From assembly GCF_017255185.1 (NCBI RefSeq), contig NZ_JAFKCZ010000004.1, positions 248,001 through 312,000 on the forward strand: 64,000 bases of DNA, given 5' to 3'. How positions within the stretch are numbered: the stretch's first letter is position 1; each line of letters begins with the position of its first letter. The position numbers and the translations under genes were made by a program. The stretch is from Parahaliea mediterranea. Its GTDB lineage: Bacteria; Pseudomonadota; Gammaproteobacteria; Pseudomonadales; Halieaceae. Below, piece after piece: positions 17,808 to 27,772 of the stretch. The notes under the pieces are model-generated. The model did no database searches and had not been told where the DNA came from. It saw only the letters and a program-made list of their open reading frames with translations.

Positions 17808-20800
17808 ATGCTGATACTGCGCGGTGCCCCGGCTCTGTCCGCCTTCCGGCGAGACAAGCTGGCGGCCAGACTGTTTGCCATTCACCCCGACATCCAGCTC
17901 GTGCACAGCGAGTTCGTGCACTTCGCCCACCTGGCGCGGGCCCTGGCGCCGCAGCGGCGGCGCGTGCTGGAGCAACTGCTTGAGTACGGGCCGGCGGTGG
18001 AGGCCGGCGAGGGCGCGCCGGCGGAGGGCGCTACCCTGATGCTGGCGGTGCCGCGGCCCGGCACTATCTCGCCCTGGTCCAGCAAGGCCACCGACATCGC
18101 CCGCAACTGCGGCCTGGAGGAGGTCCGGCGCCTGGAGCGCGGGGTCGCCTACTACCTGGCGCTGCCCAAAGAGCTGGCCGAAGACCAGCGGCGCGCGGTG
18201 GCCGCGGAGCTGCACGACCGCATGACCGAGAGCGTGTTCGACAGCCTGGAAGCGGCGGAAGCGCTGTTTGGCGAGGCGCGTCCGGCGCCGCTGGCCAGCG
18301 TGGATGTGCTCGGCGGCGGCCGCGAGGCCATGGTGGCCGCGGATCGCGGCCTGGGCCTGGCGCTGGCGGAGGACGAAATCGACTACCTGGTGGAGAGCTT
18401 TGGCGCCCTGGGGCGCAATCCCACCGACGTGGAGTTGATGATGTTCGCCCAGGCCAATTCCGAGCACTGCCGGCACAAGATCTTCAACGCCAGCTGGAGC
18501 ATCGACGGCCAGGAGCAGGAGCACTCCCTGTTCGGCATGATCCGCAATACCTACAACCGCGGCGGCCAGAACGTACTTTCGGCCTACGCCGACAACGCCG
18601 CGGTGGTGGCCGGCCACCGGGCCGGGCGCTTCTACCCCGATCCGGACAGTAGCCACTACCAGTTCAGCGAGGAGAATATCCATCTGCTGATGAAGGTGGA
18701 GACCCACAACCACCCCACAGCCATCGCGCCGTTCCCGGGCGCCGGCACTGGCGCCGGGGGCGAGATCCGCGACGAGGGCGCCGTGGGCCGCGGCTCCAAG
18801 CCCAAGGTGGGTCTCACCGGCTTCACCGTGTCCAACCTGAACATACCCGGCTACGCCCAGCCCTGGGAGCAGCCCTACGGCAAGCCCGGGCGCATCGTCT
18901 CGGCGCTGGATATCATGATCGAGGGCCCCATCGGCGGCGCCGCTTTCAACAACGAGTTCGGCCGTCCCAACCTGTGCGGCTACTTCCGCAGCTACGAATG
19001 CGAAGTGGCGGGTGTGGACGGGCCGGAGGTGCGCGGCTACCACAAGCCGATCATGATCGCCGGCGGCTACGGCAATATCCGCGAGGGGCATGTGGAGAAG
19101 GGTGAGTTCGGCGCCGGCGCCAAGCTGATCGTGCTCGGCGGCCCCGCCATGCTTATCGGCCTGGGGGGCGGCGCCGCCTCCTCCATGGCCAGCGGTGCCA
19201 GCGCCGAGGACCTGGATTTCGCCTCGGTGCAGCGCCAGAACCCGGAGATGGAGCGCCGCTGCCAGGAAGTGATCGACGCTTGCTGGCAGCTGGGCGCCGA
19301 CAACCCCATCGCCTTTATCCACGACGTGGGCGCCGGCGGTCTGTCCAACGCCCTGCCGGAGCTGGTGAAGGACGGCGGTCGCGGCGGCCGGTTCCAGCTG
19401 CGGGCGGTACCCAACGACGAGCCGGGTATGTCGCCCCTGGAGATCTGGTGCAACGAGTCCCAGGAGCGCTATGTAATGGCGGTGGAACCCGCCCACCTGG
19501 CCCGCTTCGAGGCGATCTGCGCCCGCGAGCGCTGCCCCTACGCGGTGGTCGGCGAGGCCACCGAGGAGCAGGTGCTGGAAGTGCTGGACAGCGAGTTCGA
19601 CAACGCGCCGGTGGATCTGCCGATGTCGATCCTGTTCGGCAAGCCGCCGCGCATGCACCGCGAAATTACCCGCCAGCCGGTGGTCCAGCCCGCCCTGGCC
19701 ATCGAGGCGACGCTGCCCGAGGCCCTGGAGCGGGTGCTGCAACTGCCCGCGGTGGCGAGCAAGCACTTTCTGATCACCATTGGCGATCGCACGGTGACCG
19801 GCACCGTCGCCCGCGACCAGATGGTGGGCCCCTGGCAGGTGCCGGTGGCCGACTGCGCGGTGACCACCGTGTCCTACGACAGCGTTGCCGGGGAGGCCAT
19901 GGCCATCGGCGAGCGCACCCCCCTGGCCCTGGTCAGCGGCCCCGCCTCGGGGCGCATGGCGATCGCCGAGGCCATTACCAATATCTGCGCCGCGCCAATC
20001 GCCGCGCTCAACGACATCAAGCTGTCCGCCAACTGGATGTGCGCGGCGGGTTACGGGCGCGAGGACGAGACCCTGTTCGACACCGTGCGCGCGGTGGGCA
20101 TGGAGCTGTGCCCCGAGCTGGGCATCACCATCCCGGTGGGCAAGGATTCCATGTCCATGCGCACCACCTGGCGCGACGGCGAGCAGGACAAGGCGGTCAC
20201 CGCGCCGATGTCGCTGGTCATTTCCGCCTTCGCGCCGGTCACCGACGCGCGCCTGACGGCCACGCCGCAGTTGCGGGTGCGGGACGACGCCTCCCTGGTG
20301 TTGCTGGATCTCGGTCGCGGCGCCAATCGCCTGGGCGGCTCCGCCCTGGCGCAGGTCTACGGCCAGCTGGGCGATACCGTGCCGGACCTCGAGCGCGCCG
20401 CGGACCTCAAGGCCCTGTTCCAGCTGGTGCAGGAGCAGTTGGCGGAGCGCCGCTTGCTGGCCTATCACGACCGCTCGGACGGCGGTCTGCTGGTGACCCT
20501 GCTGGAGATGGCCTTCGCCGGGCGCTGCGGCCTGGAGATTGACCTGTCCCCGCTGTCCGGGGCGGCCCTGGATGCGCTGTTCAACGAGGAGGCCGGCGCG
20601 GTGCTGCAGGTGGCCGACGCCGATCTGGCGGCGCTGCGCGCGCGCGCCGCAGAGCTCGGTATCGGCGACTGCCTGCAGGTGCTCGGCCGCGCCACCGCCG
20701 GCGACGCGGTGGTGCTGCGCGAGGGCGGCGAGACCCTCCTGGCGGACAGCCGCGCCCGTTTGCAGGCGCTGTGGAGCCGCACCAGCTACGAAATCCAGGC

Positions 20801-21704
20801 CCTGCGGGACAACCCGGATTGCGCCCGCGAGGAATTCGAGCGCATCACCGCGGACGACCCGGGCCTGTCGGTCCGCCTGGCCTACGATCCGGGCGAGGAC
20901 ATCGCCGCGCCCTACATCAACACCGGCGCCCGCCCGCGGGTGGCGATCCTGCGCGAGCAGGGGGTCAACGGCCAGGTGGAGATGGCGGCGGCCTTCCACC
21001 GCGCCGGTTTCACCCCGGTGGATGTGCACATGAGCGATATCCTCGGTGGCGCCCGCGACCTGGCCGGTTTCAAGGGCCTGGCGGCCTGCGGCGGCTTTTC
21101 CTACGGCGACGTGCTGGGGGCCGGCGAGGGCTGGGCCAAGAGCATCCTGTTCAACGACGCCGTGCGCGAGAATTTCAGTGCCTTTTTCCACCGCCCGGAT
21201 ACCTTCACCCTCGGGGTGTGCAACGGCTGCCAGATGGTGTCCACGCTGAAGGACCTCATTCCGGGCGCCGGGCACTGGCCGCGGTTCGTGCGCAACCGCT
21301 CCGAGCAGTACGAGGCGCGCTATGCCCTGGTGCGGGTGGAGGAAAACCCCTCGGTGCTGCTGTCGGGTATGGCCGGGTCCCACCTGCCGGTTGCGGTGGC
21401 CCACGGCGAGGGTCGGGCGGAATTCAGCGCCCAGGCGACGCAGGCGGCCTGCGAGGCCACCGGCACCATCACCCTGCGCTACCTGGAGAACGACCTCAGT
21501 GTGGCCGAGCGCTACCCCGCCAACCCCAACGGGTCGCCCGCGGGCCTCGCCGGCCTCACCAGCGAGGACGGCCGCGCCACCATCATGATGCCCCACCCGG
21601 AGCGGGTGTTCCGAGCGGTGCAGTGTTCCTGGGCTCCCGATGAATGGGGCGAGGACGGCGGCTGGATGCGGCTGTTCCGCAACGCCCGGGTCTGGCTGGA
21701 CTGA
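17808..21704 (+). CDS. purL: Phosphoribosylformylglycinamidine synthase (large, single-chain)
   Basis: PurL converts FGAR, glutamine and ATP to FGAM in purine synthesis. The 1,298-residue product is the large gammaproteobacterial form with all domains fused: N-terminal PurS-like domain (from [13 protein letters not shown]), two AIRS-type synthetase halves, and a C-terminal class I glutaminase. The glutaminase nucleophile is Cys1138 in GVCNGCQM, with the catalytic His/Glu in MMPHPERVF near the end. The start at 17808 gives the same N-terminus as the E. coli enzyme (1,295 residues); an upstream in-frame extension to 17589 overlaps the previous gene and is rejected. A repeat array begins 7 bp after the stop. 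Confidence 0.98.
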   Translation: MLILRGAPALSAFRRDKLAARLFAIHPDIQLVHSEFVHFAHLARALAPQRRRVLEQLLEYGPAVEAGEGAPAEGATLMLAVPRPGTISPWSSKATDIARNCGLEEVRRLERGVAYYLALPKELAEDQRRAVAAELHDRMTESVFDSLEAAEALFGEARPAPLASVDVLGGGREAMVAADRGLGLALAEDEIDYLVESFGALGRNPTDVELMMFAQANSEHCRHKIFNASWSIDGQEQEHSLFGMIRNTYNRGGQNVLSAYADNAAVVAGHRAGRFYPDPDSSHYQFSEENIHLLMKVETHNHPTAIAPFPGAGTGAGGEIRDEGAVGRGSKPKVGLTGFTVSNLNIPGYAQPWEQPYGKPGRIVSALDIMIEGPIGGAAFNNEFGRPNLCGYFRSYECEVAGVDGPEVRGYHKPIMIAGGYGNIREGHVEKGEFGAGAKLIVLGGPAMLIGLGGGAASSMASGASAEDLDFASVQRQNPEMERRCQEVIDACWQLGADNPIAFIHDVGAGGLSNALPELVKDGGRGGRFQLRAVPNDEPGMSPLEIWCNESQERYVMAVEPAHLARFEAICARERCPYAVVGEATEEQVLEVLDSEFDNAPVDLPMSILFGKPPRMHREITRQPVVQPALAIEATLPEALERVLQLPAVASKHFLITIGDRTVTGTVARDQMVGPWQVPVADCAVTTVSYDSVAGEAMAIGERTPLALVSGPASGRMAIAEAITNICAAPIAALNDIKLSANWMCAAGYGREDETLFDTVRAVGMELCPELGITIPVGKDSMSMRTTWRDGEQDKAVTAPMSLVISAFAPVTDARLTATPQLRVRDDASLVLLDLGRGANRLGGSALAQVYGQLGDTVPDLERAADLKALFQLVQEQLAERRLLAYHDRSDGGLLVTLLEMAFAGRCGLEIDLSPLSGAALDALFNEEAGAVLQVADADLAALRARAAELGIGDCLQVLGRATAGDAVVLREGGETLLADSRARLQALWSRTSYEIQALRDNPDCAREEFERITADDPGLSVRLAYDPGEDIAAPYINTGARPRVAILREQGVNGQVEMAAAFHRAGFTPVDVHMSDILGGARDLAGFKGLAACGGFSYGDVLGAGEGWAKSILFNDAVRENFSAFFHRPDTFTLGVCNGCQMVSTLKDLIPGAGHWPRFVRNRSEQYEARYALVRVEENPSVLLSGMAGSHLPVAVAHGEGRAEFSAQATQAACEATGTITLRYLENDLSVAERYPANPNGSPAGLAGLTSEDGRATIMMPHPERVFRAVQCSWAPDEWGEDGGWMRLFRNARVWLD

Positions 21705-21710
21705 CCCGCC

Positions 21711-22154
21711 CCTGTAGGGTCGAATTCATTCGACCATTCCCCGGAGGGGGGCGCCGGCGCAATAAATTGCGCCCTACAGCGGGTACTCCCCCAGCCTGTA
21801 GGGTCGAATTCATTCGACCATTCCCCGGCGGGATGCCGGCGCAATGAATTGCGCCCTACAGCGGGTACTCCCCCAGCCTGTAGGGTCGAATTCATTCGAC
21901 CATTCCCCGGCGGGGCGCCGGCGCAATGAATTGCGCCCTACAGGGGATACTCCCCCCCAGCCTGTAGGGTCGAATTCATTCGACCTTATCCACGGCGGGA
22001 TGCCGGCGCAATGAATTGCGCCCTACAGGGGGTACTCCCCCCCAGCCTGTAGGGTCGAATTCATTCGACCATTCCCCGGCGGGGCGCCCGCGCAATGAAT
22101 TGCGCCCTACAGGGGATTAACCCCCCAGCCTGTAGGGTCGAATTCATTCGACCA
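21711..22154 (+). repeat. Hairpin repeat array A (five 82-85 bp units plus a partial sixth) upstream of secD
   Basis: Units start at 21711, 21795, 21877, 21961, 22046 and 22129 (the last truncated after the first hairpin). Each unit has TGTAGGG followed by the palindrome TCGAATTCATTCGA, a GC-rich spacer, the palindrome CGCAATGAATTGCG, and CCCTACA. Outer TGTAGGG/CCCTACA arms and both inner hairpins can pair. This is REP/REPIN-like intergenic DNA. Short open frames across it are artefacts of the repeat. It may also stop or protect the purL transcript. No RAYT-type transposase is seen in the window. Confidence 0.92.
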
Positions 22155-22190
22155 GCCCCCAGCCGCGAAGGCGCCCGCAAAGGGCCTCCC

Positions 22191-22218
22191 TTGTGGCCAC
22201 AGGCTGTTTCTTTATAAT
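22191..22218 (+). promoter_or_regulatory. Candidate sigma-70 promoter of secDF
   Basis: TTGTGG (22191-22196) and a perfect TATAAT (22213-22218) are 16 bp apart, 65 bp before the secD ATG. The promoter lies between repeat array A and secD, so it would travel with secDF if the segment between the two arrays inverted. Confidence 0.5.
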
Positions 22219-22283
22219 GGCGCCTTCTCTGAATGCGGGGGCTCGTTGGGCCCCCGACGCCTTTTCTTTGCCAGAGCAATACT

Positions 22284-24167
22284 ATGCTGAACAAGTACCC
22301 GCTGTGGAAATACCTGCTCGTGCTCTTCGTGGTGGCGATCGGGTTGCTGTATGCGGCCCCGAACCTGTACGCGCCCGACCCGGCCCTGCAGATCGCCGGC
22401 GAAAGCAGTGCCCAGATCATCGATGAAGCCACGCTTACCCGCGCCACCCGGGCGCTGGAGGAGGCGGGCATCGAGCATTTCGACGAGGTCATCGACCCCG
22501 ACGGCCGCAACGCCCTGATCCGCCTGCGCGACGCCGAGCAGCAGCTCACCGCCCAGGCACGGGTCAGCCGGGCCCTGGGCGACGGCTTTATCGTGGCGCT
22601 CAACCTCGCGCCCACCACCCCCGAATGGCTCACCGGCGTCGGCGCCCAGCCCATGAAGCTGGGCCTGGACCTGAGTGGCGGGGTGCACTTCAAGCTGGAG
22701 GTGGATATCGACGCCGCCATTGAGCGTCGCCAGGAATACTACCTCAACGCGACCAAGCGGGCGCTGCGCGAGGATCGCATCCGCGGCCTGGTCACCCTCG
22801 ACGACCAGGGCCGCGTGGTGGGGCAGTTCCGCAGCGAGGACCTGCGCGAGCAGGCGCGTTCGATCATCGCCGACAACCACCCGGAACTGGCCCTGGACCG
22901 GGTGGACGAGGGCGACAGCTTCTCCATTGTCGCCAGCATGACCGAGCAGACCCGGGACGAGATCGCCGACTACTCCGTCAGCCAGAACCTCACCACCCTG
23001 CGCAACCGGGTGAACGAGCTGGGGGTGTCGGAGCCCCTAGTGCAGCGCCAGGGTAAAAACCGCATCGTGGTGGAATTGCCCGGTATCCAGGATACCGCCG
23101 AAGCCAAGCGTATCCTCGGCAAGGTCGCCAACCTGGAGTTCCGCCTGGTGGCCAATATGGACGCGCCGCCCTCCGAGAAGCAGCGCTTCGAGTACCGCAG
23201 CGAGGAGCGCGCGGGCATGAGCGAGTGGCTGGAGCGGGACGTGATCATCACCGGCGAGCACGTCTCCAACGCCCAGGCCAGCTTCGACCAGAACGGCCGG
23301 CCCAACGTGCAGATCAGCCTGGACAGCGAGGGCGGCACCCTGATGTCCCGGGCCACCCGTAACAATATCAAGCGCCGCATGGGCGTGCTGTTCATCGAGC
23401 GCAAGTACCGCACCCGCTACGAGCGGCTGCCCGATGGCACCGAGCAGGCGGTCAAGATCCCCTACGACGAGAAAAAGCTGCTCACCGCGCCGGTGATCCA
23501 GTCGGCCCTGGGCGCGCAGTTCCAGATCACCGGCCTGGACAGCCCGCTGGAGGCTTCCGAGTTGGCGCTGATGCTGCGCGCCGGCGCCCTGGCGGCGCCG
23601 ATCAGCTTTGTCGAGGAGCGCACCGTGGGGCCGTCCCTGGGCGCGGAGAACATCCGCCTGGGGGTGAAGTCGGTACAGTACGGCCTCGGCCTGGTGGTGA
23701 TCTTCATGTTGCTTTACTACCGCGTGTTCGGCCTGTTCGCGGTGGTGGCCTTGAGTTTCAACCTGGTGTTGCTGGTGGCCTTTATGTCGCTGATCGGCGC
23801 CACCCTGACCCTGCCGGGTATCGCCGGCATCGTGTTGACGGTGGGTATGGCGGTGGACGCCAACGTGCTGATTTTCTCGCGAATACGCGAGGAGATGCGC
23901 AACGGGCGCTCGCCGCAGATGGCCATCCACGGGGGTTATGACGCGGCGCTGTCGACCATTCTCGACGCCAATATCACCACCCTGATCGTGGCGGTGATCC
24001 TCTACGCCGTGGGTACCGGCCCGGTGAAGGGCTTCGCCGTGACCCTGTCGATCGGCATTCTCACCTCCATGTTCACCGCAATTGTGGGCACCCGCGCCAT
24101 GGTCAACCTGGCCTACGGCGGGCGCAAAGTGAAAACCCTGGCCATCGGGGGAGGTAAACCCGCATGA
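22284..24167 (+). CDS. secD: Protein translocase subunit SecD
   Basis: SecD works with SecF to use the proton motive force to help preproteins leave SecYEG on the periplasmic side. The 627-residue protein has the N-terminal membrane helix (MLNKYPLWKYLLVLFVVAIGL), the large periplasmic P1 domain with LGLDLSGGVHFKLEVD at about 130-145, and a C-terminal bundle of five helices including the GIVLTVGMAVDANVLIFSRIREE motif. The start at 22284 matches the family; frame to 22233 is extra. The last 4 bp overlap secF. The yajC and tgt genes that usually precede secD are absent; a repeat array and purL lie there instead. Confidence 0.97.
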   Translation: MLNKYPLWKYLLVLFVVAIGLLYAAPNLYAPDPALQIAGESSAQIIDEATLTRATRALEEAGIEHFDEVIDPDGRNALIRLRDAEQQLTAQARVSRALGDGFIVALNLAPTTPEWLTGVGAQPMKLGLDLSGGVHFKLEVDIDAAIERRQEYYLNATKRALREDRIRGLVTLDDQGRVVGQFRSEDLREQARSIIADNHPELALDRVDEGDSFSIVASMTEQTRDEIADYSVSQNLTTLRNRVNELGVSEPLVQRQGKNRIVVELPGIQDTAEAKRILGKVANLEFRLVANMDAPPSEKQRFEYRSEERAGMSEWLERDVIITGEHVSNAQASFDQNGRPNVQISLDSEGGTLMSRATRNNIKRRMGVLFIERKYRTRYERLPDGTEQAVKIPYDEKKLLTAPVIQSALGAQFQITGLDSPLEASELALMLRAGALAAPISFVEERTVGPSLGAENIRLGVKSVQYGLGLVVIFMLLYYRVFGLFAVVALSFNLVLLVAFMSLIGATLTLPGIAGIVLTVGMAVDANVLIFSRIREEMRNGRSPQMAIHGGYDAALSTILDANITTLIVAVILYAVGTGPVKGFAVTLSIGILTSMFTAIVGTRAMVNLAYGGRKVKTLAIGGGKPA

Positions 24168-25078
24168 AGATCATCAATTTCATGGGCCAGCGCAAACTGG
24201 CCGTTATCTTCTCCACGCTGCTGCTGGTGGCGGCCATCGCCTCCCTGGCGACCCGCCAGCTCAACTGGGGCCTGGATTTCACCGGCGGCACCCTGGTGGA
24301 GGTGCACTACAGTGAAACCGCCGACCTCAACGCCATTCGCGGCACCCTGGAGACCGGTGGTTACGCCGGCGCCATCGTGGTCAGCTTCGGTACCGACCAG
24401 GACGTGATGATCCGCCTGCCCCAGGGCCACGGCGACGAGGAGGGCGCGGCCCTGGTGTCGCTGTTGCAGGACAACTTCGACGGCAGCGTGGAGTTGCGGC
24501 GCATCGAGTTTGTCGGCCCGCAGGTGGGTGACGAGCTGCGCGAGCAGGGCGGGCTGGCCATGCTGATGGCCCTGGGCCTGGTGATGCTGTACATCGCCTT
24601 CCGCTTCCAGTTCAAGTTCGCGGTGGGCGCGGTAGCCGCCCTGGTGCACGACGTGATCATCACCCTGGGCTTCTTTTCCATCGTTGGCATGGAGTTCGAC
24701 CTGACCGTGCTGGCGGCGCTGTTGGCGGTGATCGGCTACTCCCTCAACGACACCATCGTGGTGTCCGACCGCATCCGCGAGAACTTCCGCAAGCTGCGCC
24801 GCTCCGATTCGGTGGAGGTGATCAACATCTCCCTGACGGAGACCCTGAGCCGGACCCTGGTGACCTCGCTGACCACCCTGCTGGTGCTGGTGGCGCTGGC
24901 GGTGTTTGGCGGCGAGATGATCAACGGCTTCGCCATCGCCCTGATCGTGGGCGTGGGCATCGGGACCTACTCGTCCATCTACGTGGCGGCCAACGTGCTG
25001 CTGATGATGAAGGTGAGCAAGGACGACCTGATGATCCCGGTGAGGGAGGGGGCGGAGCAGGAGGATTTGACGCCCTGA
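24164..25078 (+). CDS. secF: Protein translocase subunit SecF
   Basis: The 304-residue inner-membrane partner of SecD begins at an ATGA overlap with its stop, so the two are translationally coupled. It has the N-terminal helix, the short periplasmic domain (LDFTGGTLVEVHYS near residue 40) and five C-terminal helices with the IGYSLNDTIVVSDRIREN signature. Its length is near the E. coli protein (323). Repeat array B begins 30 bp after its stop. Confidence 0.97.
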   Translation: MKIINFMGQRKLAVIFSTLLLVAAIASLATRQLNWGLDFTGGTLVEVHYSETADLNAIRGTLETGGYAGAIVVSFGTDQDVMIRLPQGHGDEEGAALVSLLQDNFDGSVELRRIEFVGPQVGDELREQGGLAMLMALGLVMLYIAFRFQFKFAVGAVAALVHDVIITLGFFSIVGMEFDLTVLAALLAVIGYSLNDTIVVSDRIRENFRKLRRSDSVEVINISLTETLSRTLVTSLTTLLVLVALAVFGGEMINGFAIALIVGVGIGTYSSIYVAANVLLMMKVSKDDLMIPVREGAEQEDLTP

Positions 25079-25108
25079 GGAAGGGGGGCGGGGTACGCGC
25101 CCGCCCCT

Positions 25109-25546
25109 GGTCGAATGAATTCGACCCTACAAGGGGGCGGAGGGGCTCGCTGTAGGGCGGAATTCATTCCGCCGCCCCCGCACCGGTGATGGTCGAATGA
25201 ATTCGACCCTACAAGGGGGGGAGGGGCTCGCTGTAGGGCGGAATTCATTCCGCCACCCCCGCACCGGTGATGGTCGAATGAATTCGACCCTACAAGGGGG
25301 GTGGAGGCGCTACCTGTAGGGCGGAATTCATTCCGCCACCCCGCAGCACCGGTGGTGGTCGAATGAATTCGACCCTACAAGGGGGCGGAGGGGATCGCTG
25401 TAGGGCGGAATTCATTCCGCCACCCCGCAGCACCGGTGGTGGTCGAATGAATTCGACCCTACAAGGGGGGTGGAGGCGCTACCTGTAGGGCGGAATTCAT
25501 TCCGCCACCCCCGCACCGGTGATGGTCGAATGAATTCGACCCTACA
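25109..25546 (-). repeat. Hairpin repeat array B (five 81-85 bp units plus a partial sixth) downstream of secF
   Basis: Units start at 25109, 25191, 25272, 25357, 25441 and 25524. Each holds TCGAATGAATTCGA followed by CCCTACA (array A's first hairpin read backwards), a G-rich spacer, and TGTAGGG followed by CGGAATTCATTCCG. The first hairpin is the same sequence as in array A in opposite orientation. The second is a different, still perfectly paired stem. The array fills the gap between the convergent secF and suhB stops and may act as a two-way terminator. Short open frames here are not genes. Confidence 0.92.
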
Positions 25547-25560
25547 GGGGGGGGGCGGGG

Positions 25561-26355
25561 TTAGCCCAGTAGCGGTTTGGTGACCTGCAGCACCGCCTTG
25601 AAGCACTTGGGGTTGCCGCACACGATATCCCCGCTCTCCAGGTTCATGTCGGCGCCGTTGAAGTCCGACACCAGGCCGCCGGCCTCGCGTACCAGCAGGG
25701 CGCCGGCGGCGATATCCCAGATCGACAGTCCCTTTTCCCAGAACGCGTCCAGGCGGCCGGCGGCCACATAGGCCAGGTCCAGGGACGCGGCGCCCGCGCG
25801 GCGAATGCCCGCGCACTGGCCGGCCAGCAGTTCGATGGACTTGCTGTAGGGGCCGAGAATGTCGTCGCAGTGATGCTTGAAGGGAATGCCGGTACCCAGC
25901 AGGGCGCCGTCCAGGGAGGCGCGCTTGCTGACGCGGATGCGGCGGCCGTTGAGCTGGGCGCCGCGGCCGCGCGAGGCGGTGAATTCCTCCCGGCGCACCG
26001 GGTCCACGACCACCGCGTGTTCGACCTTGCCCTTGTACAGGCAGGCAATGGACACGGCGTAGTGGGGGATGCCGCGCAGGAAGTTGGTGGTGCCGTCCAG
26101 GGGGTCGATGACCCAGCGGTAGTCGGCGTTTTCATCGCCCTCCAGGCCGCCTTCCTCGCCGAGGATGGCGTGATCGGGGTAGGCCTTCTTCAGGTGGTAC
26201 CGGATCTCGCGTTCGGCGGCCATGTCCACCTCGGACACAAAGTCGTTGCGGCCCTTGGTGGAGACCTCGATGCGGTCGAGGTCGTCGGAGGCGCGCACGA
26301 TCTGTTCTCCCGCCTTGCGGGCGGCACGCAGCGCGATGTTGACCATCGGTTCCAT
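25561..26355 (-). CDS. suhB: Inositol-1-monophosphatase family protein SuhB
   Basis: SuhB is a Mg-dependent phosphatase of the inositol monophosphatase fold that in E. coli also joins the rRNA antitermination complex. The 264-residue protein shows the metal motifs Glu67-Glu68 (GEEGG), Asp84-Pro-Leu-Asp87-Gly-Thr-Thr (DPLDGTTNF) and Trp213-Asp214 (WDIAAG). The start MEPMVNIALRAARKAG aligns with the E. coli N-terminus, so the longer frame to 26574 is not used. It is divergent from trmJ, as is common in gammaproteobacteria. Confidence 0.96.
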   Translation of the reverse strand: MEPMVNIALRAARKAGEQIVRASDDLDRIEVSTKGRNDFVSEVDMAAEREIRYHLKKAYPDHAILGEEGGLEGDENADYRWVIDPLDGTTNFLRGIPHYAVSIACLYKGKVEHAVVVDPVRREEFTASRGRGAQLNGRRIRVSKRASLDGALLGTGIPFKHHCDDILGPYSKSIELLAGQCAGIRRAGAASLDLAYVAAGRLDAFWEKGLSIWDIAAGALLVREAGGLVSDFNGADMNLESGDIVCGNPKCFKAVLQVTKPLLG

Positions 26356-26391
26356 AGTAGTTGATTCCGGGTGATAGGCTGTGGGCGCGGG

Positions 26392-26397
26392 ATTATA
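26392..26397 (-). promoter_or_regulatory. Candidate -10 element of suhB
   Basis: The complement of 26392-26397 is a perfect TATAAT, 37 bp upstream of the suhB ATG. No good -35 match lies 16-18 bp further upstream, so this is a weak call. Confidence 0.3.
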
Positions 26398-26488
26398 GCA
26401 GCGTTGGGGGACCGGGTAACACTGCAAATCTGCTACACTGCGCCGCCACCCTCCACGCAGGCTTCGGCGAGGATACCCGGCAATACCC

Positions 26489-27241
26489 ATGAATCTCGAC
26501 AATATCCGCATCGTACTGGTCAATACCTCCCATCCCGGCAATATCGGCGGCGTCGCCCGGGCGATGAAAAACATGGGGCTGTCGCGCCTCTACCTGGTAG
26601 AGCCCCGACAGTACCCCCATGAGAAAGCCACCTGGCGCGCGGCCTCGGCCCTCGACGTGCTCGAGGGCGCCGTGGTCACCGGAGCCCTGGACGAGGCCAT
26701 CGCCGACTGCCAGTTCGTGGTGGGCACCAGCGCCCGGGGGCGGCGCATTCCCTGGCCCTTGCTGGATCCGCGCCACTGCGCGGAGCGCGTCGCGGACCTG
26801 TCGGGCCGGGAGCAGGTGGCGATCCTGTTCGGGCGCGAGGACCGGGGCCTGACCAACGAGGAGCTCAAGGTGTGCAACCTGCACCTGAATATCCCCACCT
26901 CGGCCCACTACAGTTCCCTCAACCTGGCCATGGCGGTGCAGATCGTGTGCTATGAGCTGCGCATGCTGCTCGACGCCGATCGCCTGAGCGCCGCCGAGGA
27001 CGCCCAGTGGGATGCGGCCTTTGCCACCCGGGACAACATGGAGCGTTTCTACATCCATCTCGAGGAGACGCTGATCGATATCGGCTTCCTCGACCCGGCG
27101 GCGCCGCGGCAGCTGATGGCGCGCCTGCGGCGGCTCTACAGCCGGGTGCGACTGGATGAAATGGAACTCAACATCCTGCGCGGCATCCTCACCGAGACCC
27201 AGAAGTTCGCGCCCCGGGACGACGGTCTAAAAGTTGACTGA
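26489..27241 (+). CDS. trmJ: tRNA (cytidine/uridine-2'-O-)-methyltransferase TrmJ
   Basis: TrmJ methylates the 2'-OH of nucleotide 32 in tRNAs with SAM. The 250-residue SPOUT enzyme begins MNLDNIRIVLVNTSHPGNIGG, has the knot motif segments VAILFGREDRGLTNEE (about 108-123) and NIPTSAHYSSLNLAMAVQI (about 134-152), and a C-terminal helical extension typical of TrmJ. It is directly upstream of iscR, the usual arrangement; its stop codon lies inside the iscR promoter. Confidence 0.95.
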   Translation: MNLDNIRIVLVNTSHPGNIGGVARAMKNMGLSRLYLVEPRQYPHEKATWRAASALDVLEGAVVTGALDEAIADCQFVVGTSARGRRIPWPLLDPRHCAERVADLSGREQVAILFGREDRGLTNEELKVCNLHLNIPTSAHYSSLNLAMAVQIVCYELRMLLDADRLSAAEDAQWDAAFATRDNMERFYIHLEETLIDIGFLDPAAPRQLMARLRRLYSRVRLDEMELNILRGILTETQKFAPRDDGLKVD

Positions 27242-27262
27242 ATTACTGGGGCATTTCATACT
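27231..27262 (+). promoter_or_regulatory. iscR promoter with overlapping IscR type 1-like site
   Basis: TTGACT (27234-27239) and CATACT (27257-27262) are separated by 17 bp, 4-5 of 6 matches each. The stretch GTTGACTGAATTACTGGGG (27233-27251) resembles IscR type 1 operators, bound by [2Fe-2S]-IscR, and covers the -35. This predicts autorepression of iscR when clusters are plentiful. The -35 overlaps the trmJ stop (27239-27241). Confidence 0.6.
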
Positions 27263-27293
27263 GCCGGCCTACTAGCCGGGAATTGCCGCCACC

Positions 27294-27758
27294 ATGCGCC
27301 TTACCACCAAGGGACGCTACGCCGTGACCGCCATGCTGGACCTCGCCCTGCACGGCGGGAAGGGACCGGTGAGCCTGGCGGATATCTCCGCTCGTCAGGA
27401 CATTTCCCTGTCCTACCTCGAGCAGCTGTTCGCCCAGCTGCGCCGCAACGACCTGGTCACCAGCGTGCGCGGCCCCGGCGGCGGCTACCGCCTGAGCCGG
27501 GCCCTGGAACGCACGTTCGTCGCGCAGATCATCGACGCCGTCAACGAGACCGTGGACGCCACCGGCTGCGGGGGTACCCGGGACTGCCAGCAGGGGGAGG
27601 CCTGCCTGACCCACCACCTGTGGGAGGACCTGTCGCTGGAGATCCACGCTTTTCTCGGCCGCATCAGCCTGGCGGAGCTGGTGGCCCGGCGCGATGTGAA
27701 GGCGGTGAGTGCCCGCCAGGACCGGCGCGCCGACGTGGTCAGCGCGCGCCAGCTGTAA
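27294..27758 (+). CDS. iscR: Fe-S cluster regulator IscR
   Basis: IscR is an Rrf2-family winged-helix regulator that senses Fe-S status. The 154-residue protein starts [19 protein letters not shown] and keeps all cluster ligands at the E. coli positions: Cys92, Cys98, Cys104 and His107. It is thus expected to bind [2Fe-2S] and repress its own promoter. It is followed 14 bp later by iscS. Confidence 0.97.
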   Translation: MRLTTKGRYAVTAMLDLALHGGKGPVSLADISARQDISLSYLEQLFAQLRRNDLVTSVRGPGGGYRLSRALERTFVAQIIDAVNETVDATGCGGTRDCQQGEACLTHHLWEDLSLEIHAFLGRISLAELVARRDVKAVSARQDRRADVVSARQL

Positions 27759-27772
27759 TCCGGAGCCAGATC

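Noticed and set aside
17739-21596. 1,285-codon minus-strand frame opposite purL
   Set aside because: Antisense shadow of a highly conserved enzyme gene; product is low-complexity.
21512-22720. Small open frames across the repeat arrays (products with CRVEFIRP-type segments)
   Set aside because: They are translations of the hairpin repeat and recur in step with its period; not genes.
21711-25546. The two repeat arrays as CRISPR
   Set aside because: The spacing regions are repeated rather than unique, units are 81-85 bp with internal hairpins, and no cas genes are present.
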